The notes under the pieces: model-generated | Seen by the model: the letters and a program-made list of their open reading frames with translations, nothing else | Database searches by the model: none | Told to the model about the DNA's origin: nothing | Assembly (NCBI GenBank): GCA_001566295.1 | Contig: KQ964247.1 | Location: 1,984,001 to 2,048,000, forward strand | DNA from: Microdochium bolleyi | Taxonomy: Eukaryota > Ascomycota > Sordariomycetes > Xylariales > Microdochiaceae | DNA: 64,000 bases | Direction of reading: 5' to 3' | Translations under genes and position numbers: made by a program | In this document: positions 35,011 through 44,888 of the stretch, piece after piece | Layout of the letters: each line of letters starts with the position of its first letter | How positions within the stretch are numbered: the stretch's first letter is position 1

Positions 35011-37548
35011 ATGGCGGCAGCGGCCCCAGACATCTCTGCGCTCACGAGCTCCTCGCAGATCTTCACGACCAACACGCTTCCGCAGATCCGCGCGATCCAC
35101 AAGGCCCTGCACGTGCAGATCGACGACAAGTCGGCGCGCCTGCGCACGCAGGTCGGCAACAGCTACCGCGAGCTCCTCGGCACCGCCGACACCATCGTCA
35201 CCATGCGGCAGGAGATGCGCGACGCGCAGGAGATACTGGGCGGCATGGGCGGACAGTGCGGGCGTGCCGTGGTCGGCGGCAAGGTCAAGAGCGTGAGCAG
35301 GTTCCGGCAGCGGCAGGACGAGGAGTCGGAGCTGGGGGTCGTCGCGAGGTGTCGCCTGCTCGAGGCGTGCGGCTTGACTGTGAACCGGCTGATGAAGACG
35401 CCGGCCGAAACGGGAGCGGCGGTGGCAGATACAGGCAGCAGCATGGGCAGGAGTAAAGGTGGACGTCTCGTGCTTGCCGCCAAGGTTCTCGTGCTTGGTC
35501 GGCTACTCGTGTCGAGCTTCGGCAGCAAGCTCGACGACAGCTCCGTACGGAGAGACGTGAGAGATGCCGTCGAGGCGGCGAAGAAGACTCTGGCCAGTCT
35601 GCGACGGCGGTTGCTCAAGAGCATCGACCGATTAATGGAGAAGGTCGGGACCCCGAAGAGCCGCGCCGAGATACTCAACGCCATGTGCGCGTACAGCCTG
35701 GCCTCGAGCTCGGGCGCCAAGGACGTCATGTTCCACTTCCTCAACGTGCGGGCAAAGGTCCTGGCGTTTGAGTACAACCTCGACGAGCACGACGTACCGC
35801 GAGGGTCGGAGAATGTGCTCAGAGGGCTCGACCTGTACACCGGAACTCTGCTGGATGTGCAGGCTCTGATCCCGAACAAGCTATCCGAAGCACTGGCGGC
35901 GCTCAAGCAGAGCCCGCTGCTATCAGACGACTCTCTCAAATCCCTGGAGACCTTGCGTCTTGACATTTACGAGAGATGGTGCGGCGAGGATATCCACCAC
36001 TTTACGCCATTCATACAACACAACGACCTGGAGGGCAGCCAGGCCCGGGATATGCTCCATGCATGGGCAGGAAAGGGCGGAGAGACATTGCTCTCGGGAA
36101 CAAGAGAGACTCTGGAGCATACATCTGAGTTCAAGGGCATCACCGATCTGCGGACACGCGTTCTGCAGCACTGGATCAAGAACGGCGGCAGGGCGAAAGG
36201 CTTCGACCCATCTGTGGTCCTCGGCGGGCTCCGTAAAGTCATAAACGACCGTCTGCTGGCGCTGCTCGACACCAAGGTCTCCAAGCTCCGGCTGGTGGGA
36301 TCCGAAGTGGCAGCTACGCTCGAGAGCTGGAAGGCTGGGCTGACCGACCAGCAGCCGGGGCTATGGAGTAGTGGACTGCTTGAGGTTGACGCTTCGGAGA
36401 ATGCTAGCCACATGACACAGGCCGTGGTCTCGCGCCTACACGGGCGGAACGAAGCCGTCTCACGGGCAGTCACTTCCTACGGATCGTGGTTCCAGCTCGT
36501 AGACGACGTCGGCGAGCTCGTCGAGCACCTCAAGCGCCAGCGCTGGGACAATGACGTGGACGAAATCGAGGACGAGGAGGTCATTGAGGAGCGGCAAAAG
36601 ATGCTGAGCAAGGAAGACCCGCAGAAGCTACACGACCAGCTCGTTTCCTCCCTCAGGGAAGGGTTCCGAAAGCTCGACGAGCACTTATCCGCACAGTGGC
36701 AGGCACAGCGGGACGGTGACAACAGCGGCCAGGTCGCCATGTACCTGCTACGCATCCTCCGAGATATCAGGGGCAGTCTCCCCAAGATCGATGGTCTCGA
36801 GGAATTCGGACTGTCAAACGTCTCCGAGCTGCATGAAAAGCTCGCCGGGTGCGTGGCAGTATCGCCTGTCGAGAACTTTGCTGCCGTGACCTTGCCAAAG
36901 CGAAGGGTCGTCGGCCGCGCTCTCTGGGAAGGTAATCCCGTGGCGCTCCCGGTCAACCCGTCGCCAGCCATCTTCAGATTGCTTCGGGATCTGATGAGGA
37001 CCATGGGGGATGCAGGCCTAGATTTGTGGACGCCAGCTGCGGTGCGAGCGCTCAAGACGACGTTCCGCGCGGGGCTTGTCACGGCCTGGCGCGAGGAGCT
37101 GGAAACGTGGAAAGTTGTTGCTCCTAGCGAGGACAAGGGGACAGACGCCGTGGAGAAGAATGACGAGAAAGACAGCGAGAAGGATGTGGAAGATGACAAG
37201 GAGCCCTCGGACAGCAACTCGAAGGAGACCACAAACGGTACGGAATATACGGCAGAGTCCAGCAAGGCTACGGTTGACAGCCAGTCCGCCACAGCAGCAG
37301 TAACATCATCCGAACTCAGCAAGGACCTCCTGGTCCAATGGGTCTACGATATCAACTACCTCGACCAGAGCCTCCGTGTTGACGGCACGGGGCCGGCGGC
37401 GGCGGATGAGGAGGCCGGGAGCCTCTCAAAGCTAGCCGAGGACGTCGCGACACGCGCAGGGCTGGGCACGGGTGAGCAGGCCAGGCTGAATAAGAGCGCG
37501 CAGGAATACTGGAAGCGGAGCAGCCTGCTGTTTGGGCTCTTGGCGTGA
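35011..37548 (+). CDS. cog1: Conserved oligomeric Golgi complex subunit 1
   Basis: A single exon of 845 residues. I chose the ATG in the CCCACCATGG context; the frame upstream is open but without ATG. The N-terminus, IFTTNTLPQIRAIHKAL then RTQVGNSYRELLGTADTIV and TMRQEMRDAQEIL, is the Vps51/COG1-type coiled-coil segment that contacts neighbouring COG subunits. The middle is helical throughout (LLVQWVYDINYLDQSL near the end). Near residues 708-760 is a highly charged Lys/Glu/Asp linker followed by Ser/Thr, probably disordered. COG tethers retrograde vesicles at the Golgi and keeps glycosyltransferases in place, so it supports wall glycoprotein synthesis. The intronless structure over 2.5 kb is unusual next to its neighbours but the family call is solid. 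Confidence 0.93.
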   Translation: MAAAAPDISALTSSSQIFTTNTLPQIRAIHKALHVQIDDKSARLRTQVGNSYRELLGTADTIVTMRQEMRDAQEILGGMGGQCGRAVVGGKVKSVSRFRQRQDEESELGVVARCRLLEACGLTVNRLMKTPAETGAAVADTGSSMGRSKGGRLVLAAKVLVLGRLLVSSFGSKLDDSSVRRDVRDAVEAAKKTLASLRRRLLKSIDRLMEKVGTPKSRAEILNAMCAYSLASSSGAKDVMFHFLNVRAKVLAFEYNLDEHDVPRGSENVLRGLDLYTGTLLDVQALIPNKLSEALAALKQSPLLSDDSLKSLETLRLDIYERWCGEDIHHFTPFIQHNDLEGSQARDMLHAWAGKGGETLLSGTRETLEHTSEFKGITDLRTRVLQHWIKNGGRAKGFDPSVVLGGLRKVINDRLLALLDTKVSKLRLVGSEVAATLESWKAGLTDQQPGLWSSGLLEVDASENASHMTQAVVSRLHGRNEAVSRAVTSYGSWFQLVDDVGELVEHLKRQRWDNDVDEIEDEEVIEERQKMLSKEDPQKLHDQLVSSLREGFRKLDEHLSAQWQAQRDGDNSGQVAMYLLRILRDIRGSLPKIDGLEEFGLSNVSELHEKLAGCVAVSPVENFAAVTLPKRRVVGRALWEGNPVALPVNPSPAIFRLLRDLMRTMGDAGLDLWTPAAVRALKTTFRAGLVTAWREELETWKVVAPSEDKGTDAVEKNDEKDSEKDVEDDKEPSDSNSKETTNGTEYTAESSKATVDSQSATAAVTSSELSKDLLVQWVYDINYLDQSLRVDGTGPAAADEEAGSLSKLAEDVATRAGLGTGEQARLNKSAQEYWKRSSLLFGLLA

Positions 37549-37747
37549 CGCCTGGAGGCAGACTGAAGCTAGCATTAAATGTCATCCAATGGATATCACG
37601 TTGTCCGCTTCTCTGCAATGTTTCTCTGACGCGAAAGGAGGTGTCGAACCAAGTAAATGTCACGATCGATGAGCAAATGACTTCGATTCTCGCCATAGGC
37701 CAAATGTACTCTACAGAATCGACTACCCGCACGCTCCAGGTATCTGA

Positions 37748-38704
37748 TTACAACTTATGCCTCTTCTTGCCGGACGCCACCGCAGCGAACTCGCGCTGCG
37801 GGATCCCCTGCACGAAGCGGTCCAGGCCGGCAAACACCTCCTGGACGTTTTGCTTGTCGAGCAGGTCCCGCTCGGGGCCGCGGATCAGGGCCTTGATGCC
37901 CGTCAGGCTGGACCCGATCAGGTGCTCGCCCAGCCGCTCGTCGATCTCCTTGTAGACGTCCTGCAGAAAGTTCTCGGGCTGGAAGACCTTGTTGACGTAG
38001 CCGACGGCCACGAGCTCGTCGCAGGAGATGCGCTTGCTCATGATGAGGGCCTCGTTGGCCTTTGCGATGCCAAGCCGCTGGACGAAGGCATGCGAGGCGC
38101 CGCCCTCGGCGACCAGGCCGAGCGAGGTGAATGGTGTGAGCAGGAACGTGGACGGCACGGCGTACACGAAGTCGGCGAAGCCCGTGAGCGCGGCGGACAG
38201 GCCGACGGCGGGGCCGTTGAGGGCGACGACGAGGATCTTGGGGTGCGTGTAGAAGGCGCGCGCGATGTTGAGGTTGTTGGAGACGAAGGAGCCGAGGTAC
38301 TGCCGGTAGACCTCGGCGTTCGGGGGAGGGGCGTTGGCGCCGCCAAAGGAGCCGACGTCTGCACCGCTGTGCGAGGGGGCGCGGGGTTTGCTGTCAGTGA
38401 GGTCCTTTCCGCTGTGAAGGTGATACATGACGGATGAGTGGTGGTGTTGGACAAAGGAGATACCTGCGAAGAAGGAAATGCTGGGAAAAGACAGGACAGG
38501 ATGGATGGGGACGACTCACGCAGAGAAGAACCGGCCCTTGCCGGTGAGGACGGTGATGTAGATGTCGTCGCGGGCGGCAATCTCCCTCATGGCCTTTGCA
38601 ATGGCGTAGTAGCCGTCGCCGGTGAGGGCGCCGAGCTTCTTCTCATTGTTGATTGTGATTGTGGCGACGCGGCCGCTGAAGGAGACCTGGACTGTGTCGG
38701 CCAT
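37748..38704 (-). CDS. Peroxisomal enoyl-CoA isomerase (Eci1-like crotonase)
   Basis: Two exons: 38704-38520 and 38366-37748, encoding 267 residues. The donor is GTGAGT and the acceptor CGCACAG after a CACTGAC branch site. The joined sequence gives FFSAGADV, the oxyanion-hole motif of the crotonase family. A second in-phase acceptor (CTTCACAG) 63 bases earlier in the gene would insert 21 residues there. The second oxyanion segment is ALNGPAVGLSAAL. Glu149 in LGLVAEGGASHAF stands where isomerases have their catalytic base. The protein ends in HKL, a PTS1 variant like the HRL of yeast Eci1. The expected role is shifting cis/trans-3-enoyl-CoA to trans-2-enoyl-CoA during beta-oxidation of unsaturated fatty acids in peroxisomes. 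Confidence 0.9.
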
Positions 38705-40105
38705 GGCTGTGGTTGTCGTTACGGCGTATCCTAGGTGTAGCTGGTCCCTGATCCTTCTACGACGACAGCGGAGAGAGGAAGTGGGGAGAGGGAAAAGAAA
38801 GACTGCGGCGAGGATGGCTGGAGGAAGGAGACAACCCCGGATTCCGCGGTGACACTGGATGCAATCGATACCCGGGGGCCGGGATGCTGTGTGGAGATGG
38901 CGCTCGATCTCCCCACTTTGGGGATCGCATCCATGGCGACGAGCCGAGGCACCTTCGGGTCTCTGGCGGCCACGGCTCCGCCCGTGCGGAACCAGCGGAG
39001 GTGCCCAGCGGCCACTACTAATAGCTGACCTCTATCTAGGGCTTAAAGAGAGGTAGCGGAACCCCGCAGGCCGGTCAGAACTGGGGCGCGCATTACTCCA
39101 AGTTTGGACCCCTCACAATTACAAAGCACGCCTTTCGTTGTTGGCAGTCAGACACTCTGTTTTGCGGAACCTCGGTCCTGGCACGGCAGAACTGTTCTGG
39201 GCCTTGAAGCTCTAGAGTCAGGTCTCCGTATTCTTTGAATATCTTGGCAGTCGACTCCGGGGCCATAGAAGACGACTTGCATCTTCGGTCTAGGTCTCCT
39301 GGTTCAAAGCATCTGCTACCTTTCGAAACAGCTGGACAGCCACCATGTCAGAGCTATGCTGGCCAAAACAGAATGCCCATACCTAGGGGGGGCTTGAGCC
39401 GCTGACTACAATCCGGGGAGACGTCTCTGTAATCACTAGGTCAAGCTGTCCCTCACCAGGAGTAGCCGACTGAAGGACGCCACAGAGGTCCTCGGTGTAC
39501 ATCTCAGCTAGCAGTCCTTTGGAATATCAAGGAAAATCACCAAGTCGATGGTGGGCAGACTCTCGGATGGAAATATACGCCCGAGGTCAAGGCTGGAAGC
39601 CATTCCGGGTTCGGTCCCCATTGAATGGCTGGTGTTTGGGGCTTTTGGATGATTCAACAACATGCAAGGGCTCCCCCCTGCCGGCGCCTCCGCCCAGGCC
39701 AGAGCCAAGCTTTGCCCAATGCAGCAATCTTTCCAGACGACCATCTCGACATTCAAGCCAACTCTTTGAAACAACCACTGGCACGGCACACTCTTTACCG
39801 CAGAAAGTTGTGCCTCTCGCCCTGAATCCGCGGGAGCATCCACTGCGCACCCCCGCCCAGCGAACTGTTTGCACCATCAAGTCGGCCTCATTTCCGCTCC
39901 CTGCAGATAAGCGTGGCTGTGCATCGCTGCTACCCAAGTACCGCTCGAGGTGTCTGGAAACGGCATTTAAGCACACGACAGCAGGTCCCGTCGTTGTTGC
40001 ACAGACCGGCTCGTCTCATACTCTTCCACTGGAGCTTCCCATTCCAGCCTCGCCATCGTCGACATCCGCGTCCTCCTATCTTCACAAGACCCTCACGCCC
40101 ACATC
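38705..40105. promoter_or_regulatory. Divergent promoter region between isomerase and phosphatase genes
   Basis: A 1.4-kb region between two start codons pointing apart. The overlapping open frames at 39495-40109 (plus) and 39508-39976 (minus) show no domain and I treat them as chance. Confidence 0.6.
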
Positions 40106-41647
40106 ATGAGCATGGCAACACACCAGCTGTCGCGGCAGACGCTGTGCCGCTCCACAACAGCACTCCAGCGACTCTGCACTCAGCGTGCCATACAGATCCG
40201 CCGTCAAAGTACGCAGAGCAGCGGCAGTGGTCAGCAAAGCAACGCCACGAGCTGGGCCCTCCCACTGGCAGCTCTCACAGTTGGAGCGGGAGCTACATAT
40301 TGGCTCATGAACCCGCCGGCCACCAAAAAGCTACAGGCCACGGCCGCCTCCATCAAACCGTCCACTGTGCCGGATCTCGACAGCCTGGGCATCTCGGACA
40401 ACATCGATCATCCCAAAGCAGCCAGCTCTGACGATGTCACCCGCCAGCTCAATGAGCACGCCTTCTCTTACAGCAGCACCGGCGTCCCAGGAGTCAGCCG
40501 CTACGACGGAGCACAGCTTGCGTCTAACGCCCGGTGCGAGGACGCCTTCGTGCATGGCACCTTTTCCAGCCCATTTGAAGCCAAGGACGGCAAGAACGCC
40601 GACAAGTGGATGGCCTGGGGAGTCTTTGACGGGCACGTTGGCTGGCAGATGGCAGACCTTCTGACTCGGCATCTGGTGCCTTATGTTCGCCGCAGCCTTC
40701 AGGGCATTGCAGGCAACAGTGGATCTGCTGTGAGCCCCGACAACGAGGCTGTTGATGCTGCCATCAAGTCTGCATTCACAAAGTTAGACGACACCCTGGT
40801 CAAGTCGGCCGAGGCAACAATATCGAGCACCGCCTCCTTGCCAGAGAAGATGAGCCGCCTGGAAGCTGCCAATACCGGATCGTGCTCCTTGCTGACACTG
40901 TACGACCCGAACACGAGAAAGCTCAGAGTGGCCTGCACTGGCGACAGCCGTGCTGTGCTCGGCCGACAGACGGCCGATGGCCAGTGGGAGTGCGTTGAGC
41001 TCTCCGCTGACCAGACTGGATCCAACCAGGACGAAGTAGCCAGGCTCAACGCGCAATTCCCCAATGAGCCCAACATGATCGCGGGTGGCAGAGTCTGGGG
41101 TATCATGGTGTCGAGAGCCTTTGGCGACGGCATGTGGAAGTGGACATCCGCGCTCAAGCAGAAGCTTCGTGACAACTTCAACGGGTCGTCGGTACCATCC
41201 GGTGCGCGATATGCCGATTACAAGGACGGCCCCTATCTTACTGCTGAGCCGGTTATCACGACCACAGAGATCTCCACGTCGCAGCCGTCCTTTGTGATTG
41301 TGGCTAGCGATGGACTTTGGGACAAGATGACGAGCCAGCAAGCTGTCGATCTCGTCGGGCGGTGGATCAAGTGGCAGGCTGAGGGCGCTTCCAAGCCCCT
41401 TAAGCCTGCGAATGCTTCACGTTTCCCTCCACCTATGCTCGGTGCCCAGCACGATTGTCTCTACGACGAGAAGACAGCGACAGTCCAGGACAACAATGCC
41501 GCCGTGCATCTCATGCGGAATGGTATTGGCGGCGCACACGACGAGCTCACGAGAGCCATGTTGACTTCTCGATATCCCAGCTCCAGAGAGGTGCGAGACG
41601 ACATTACGGTGCAAGTCGTCATGTTCAATGCTGCTGGCCAGCAATAA
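40106..41647 (+). CDS. Mitochondrial PP2C phosphatase (pyruvate dehydrogenase phosphatase type, Ptc5-like)
   Basis: A single exon of 513 residues. Residues 1-35 are rich in Arg, Ser, Thr and Gln with few acids (SRQTLCRSTTALQRLCTQRA), a typical mitochondrial presequence. A hydrophobic span at about 50-66 (WALPLAALTVGAGATYWLM) could anchor it in the inner membrane. PP2C metal and phosphate motifs follow in order: RCEDAFV, WGVFDGHVGW, ACTGDSRAVLG, MVSRAFGDGMWKW, VIVASDGLWDKM and DDITVQVV. The family layout, including the long insert before VSRAFGD, matches Ptc5/PDP1 enzymes, which reactivate the pyruvate dehydrogenase E1 alpha subunit by removing serine phosphate. Substrate is inferred from family. 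No motif is missing. Confidence 0.92.
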   Translation: MSMATHQLSRQTLCRSTTALQRLCTQRAIQIRRQSTQSSGSGQQSNATSWALPLAALTVGAGATYWLMNPPATKKLQATAASIKPSTVPDLDSLGISDNIDHPKAASSDDVTRQLNEHAFSYSSTGVPGVSRYDGAQLASNARCEDAFVHGTFSSPFEAKDGKNADKWMAWGVFDGHVGWQMADLLTRHLVPYVRRSLQGIAGNSGSAVSPDNEAVDAAIKSAFTKLDDTLVKSAEATISSTASLPEKMSRLEAANTGSCSLLTLYDPNTRKLRVACTGDSRAVLGRQTADGQWECVELSADQTGSNQDEVARLNAQFPNEPNMIAGGRVWGIMVSRAFGDGMWKWTSALKQKLRDNFNGSSVPSGARYADYKDGPYLTAEPVITTTEISTSQPSFVIVASDGLWDKMTSQQAVDLVGRWIKWQAEGASKPLKPANASRFPPPMLGAQHDCLYDEKTATVQDNNAAVHLMRNGIGGAHDELTRAMLTSRYPSSREVRDDITVQVVMFNAAGQQ

Positions 41648-42577
41648 ATTTCGGCTATGAGAACCATGTCTGTGCAGAGGATGGGCATGTTTTGAACCAT
41701 GACATCACAGAGTCATTCAAGTCAACGTTGCATGTCGACTCCAAGGCTCTGAGCACAAGAGTCCGAGCCCACAAGGTTCCCGCCGACGATAGACCGAGCT
41801 GGTAGTAGCCTGCCCGGTGAGAGGTTATAAATAGCCGGCTGCATGCGCCTGTGGTATACACCCTTGCTGAACCAAGATCGATGGCTGAAGCCAAGCAAGG
41901 TGGTGCACATCCCGCGATGACCTGCAGGGATACTAGCTACGGCCTTGCATTTGATGTTAGCAAGGTAGCATTCAAGTATCGCACTATTTGCTGTTGAACC
42001 TGTGGGGGGTTTATGTGGCAAGGTCTAGCTGTGGAGAGGCTAGACGTTGTGTGGTAGGACTTCTGTATAGGATCAGCACCCTGAACCCTGTTACCAAAAA
42101 GCATGTATGGAGTGCCAGTGATAGGTCAGCCTCTGAACAATGAAGCCCGAGCTGCATGGCTGACGCCAGCTTCAAATCGTGCCATCAAGCTCCGAACGAT
42201 ATGAGGGGGAGGGATCTTCAGTACTTTGGGGTAGTATGGGTGAGCACTTGTGAGCGGTTACTGATTCAGCTATGCTGCCGGTGCTCGCCGATGACGGCTA
42301 GGATGAGACCACTGCGTACATCAGCAGCTAGCAAGGCGGCTGGTTCCGCCCTGCATTGTATCCATGCAAGTCCGATGTTCCTGTGTGTCTACGCCACTGT
42401 GTGTCCAATACGCCGGCCCAGCAGTATAGCACCTTCCGAGAGTGGCAAGTGCCGATGATCCTTCGCATGAGCCTGGGAAGCTGCGATGGGATATAAAAGC
42501 CCACGACGGCTGATCGTCTTCGTGTTATTGACTGATCTCCTCTTGGCAGAGACCAGCTTCCACTGAACAACATCACC
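41648..42577. other. Intergenic region and glucanase promoter
   Basis: A 0.93-kb region between tandem genes, with AT-rich 3' flank after the phosphatase and a TATA box near the glucanase start. No other gene is visible. Confidence 0.6.
42492..42498 (+). promoter_or_regulatory. TATA box of the glucanase gene
   Basis: TATAAAA lies 80 bases before the glucanase ATG, a spacing normal for a regulated fungal promoter with a short leader. Confidence 0.65.
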
Positions 42578-43963
42578 ATGATGCTCCGCCAGCTCACAGC
42601 CCTCGCGGCCCTGCTGGCCACAGCCAGCGCCTGGCTCCCCGATGAGAGTCCCAAGGCACGCATGACCTCTCGCGGGCTCGAGCTGATCCCCAAGGCCGAG
42701 CAGCTTAACGCGGCAGACGACCTCGACAACAACAATCGCCGCCACCGCCGTTGGACACCCGGCCGCGTGCCCCTTCGCGGCGTCAACTTGGGCAGCCTGT
42801 TCGTGTACGAGCCGTGGCTCGCACAGCCCGAGTGGAGTGACCCGAACCTCATGGACTGCGGTGACAGCAAGTCCGAGTTCGACTGCGTGATCCGGCACGG
42901 CCAGGCGAAGGCCAACGCCAAGTTCGCACAGCACTGGCAGAACTTCATCCCCGAGAGTGACTTTGACCTCATGGTCGCAGCGGGCATCAACACGATCCGC
43001 ATCCCAATCGGGTACTGGATGTACGACGACGTGATCGAGCCGAACTCGGAGCGGTTTCCCCGTGGCGGACTCGAGCACCTGAAGAGAATCTGCGGGTATG
43101 CTAGTGATCGTGGATTTTACATTTTTCTCGAGTGAGTCATTCACCCTTTTCCCAAACATCGAAAACAATCTCGGAAACACGTACTAACTTCAAAAAGACT
43201 CCATGGCGCCCCAGGTGCTCAGAAGGCACAGGAGGCTTTCACCGGCCAGTTTGCCCCGACAGCGGGCTTCTACAATGACTACAACTACGGCCGAGCGACA
43301 CGGTTCCTCTCGTGGCTGACCGAGGTCGTCCACCGCACCGGTGAGGGCGCGGACACGCGCATGCGCAACGTCGGCGCCATCGGCGTCGTCAACGAGCCCC
43401 TGACCTGGGAGAATCAGGTCGACTCCCTGCGTCGCAAGTTCTATCCGGATGCGTACAACGCGATCCGCAGCCGCGAGTCCCAGCTCGGCGTGGCCCGGAA
43501 CGACGCCCTGCACGTCGGATTCATGAACTCGCTCTGGGGCTCGGGGAACCCGAAGGAGTTCCTCCCCAGTGGGCACTTCTCGACCATCTTCGAGGACCAC
43601 CGCTACGTCAAGTACGACCCCTGGGTGCCCAAGACGCACGAGGACTACATCCGCGACGCGTGTACCAACGACCGCAGCAGCGCCGGCGAGGACCCCACCG
43701 TGGTGACCGAGTGGTCCATCTCCCCGCCGAACGAGAACGACGGCTACTGGAACCGGAGCGAGGAGAACAAGGACTTCTTCAGGAAGTGGTTCCGCGCCGC
43801 CGTCATCGGCTTCGAGCGCTCCACGCTAGGCTGGACATTCTGGACCTGGAAGTACCAGTCGGACGACTGGCGCTGGTCGTACAAGGGCGCGCTCGACGCG
43901 GGCATCATCCCTCGCGATCTGAACAGCATCGCGTCCTCGGGGGCATGCAACGGGTATATCTGA
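42578..43963 (+). CDS. Secreted GH5 exo-beta-1,3-glucanase
   Basis: Two exons: 42578-43131 and 43198-43963, encoding 439 residues. The donor is GTGAGT and the acceptor AAAAAG after CTAAC. A signal peptide is evident (MMLRQLTALAALLATASA, residues 1-18). Dibasic pairs at 54-55 and 57-58 (NNNRRHRRW) suggest Kex2-type removal of a short propeptide. The catalytic domain starts at VPLRGVNLGS. The acid/base is Glu251 in VVNEP and the nucleophile Glu356 in VVTEWS; WTFWTWK completes the active-site cleft. It resembles fungal glucan 1,3-beta-glucosidases that release glucose from wall beta-1,3-glucan. The exon junction produces LELHGAPG where many relatives have LDLHGAPG. Two ATGs stand in tandem and I report the first. 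Confidence 0.94.
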
Positions 43964-44888
43964 ACGTATCGACATGGGCAGGGTTGATGGATGTTCTCTC
44001 CAGCGTAGGAAGTCAGCCGATGCAGTCGTCACCTGTCGAAGGAGGACGCAGTTATTGCCACTGCTGGGTGCCTCTTTGTGCGGACGTCCTATAAGTAGTG
44101 GTACACATGCACCTGGGTTAGCCGGACCTCTGTGTGGATGAGATAACCCAAAGCCAGCATAAAAACCCAATACACCGCTAGCAAACCCTTGGTCTCTGTC
44201 TCCCGAACATGCCTTGTCTAACAGTATCATGTACCACTTTGGGCAGCGAGAAATCCTCGCCACAGTCTACGGGGCCGCTTTTCCACTTGGCTATGCGAAG
44301 CAATGTCATACTTATCTGGAGGGGATGTTAAGAACGACCTTGCTACTCACTTACCAACACATGTGTGACAAGATGGCTGCTGACACACACAAACACCTTC
44401 ACGAACACATGAGCATCAAGAATGTAGAAACCATGGCATAGATGTTATGACAATTGCTTGAATGCTAATCCTTGTTTCGATCTTATGTACGCTCCGGCCC
44501 GCCCAGTGGCTGGTGAGGTTTCAGAACCACCCCAGACCCGTGGACAAGCCAAAGTCAGTGGGCGCCGAACTATATATATGTGTTTGTTCTTCGAAAATCG
44601 TATTCCCACCTCAGCAGCCTCTAGACTTGTGTTGTGAAAAGAGGATAAAAGCAATGCTGAAAACGCTTGGCTTCCACTGTCGCCCTGGTCATTAACCATG
44701 GGGTGGGGTATTCTTGTGTTGCCCGTCCGTGACCGAATGTCGTAACCGTACCATTTCATGATCGTGCCGAGTTCCCAAAGCGGGAGAGCTATACAGTAGA
44801 AGGATTGGAGCCAAGTAGATACAAGAAATAAGAATGAACAGCGCAAAGGAGGTCGGGAGTTCTGGTGGTGAAAAGGCCGTGTGCGGAT
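43964..44888. other. Convergent intergenic region
   Basis: A 0.92-kb stretch between the stops of the glucanase and Pumilio genes. It is AT-richer than the genes and presumably holds both 3' UTRs. No gene or structured RNA is seen. Confidence 0.6.
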
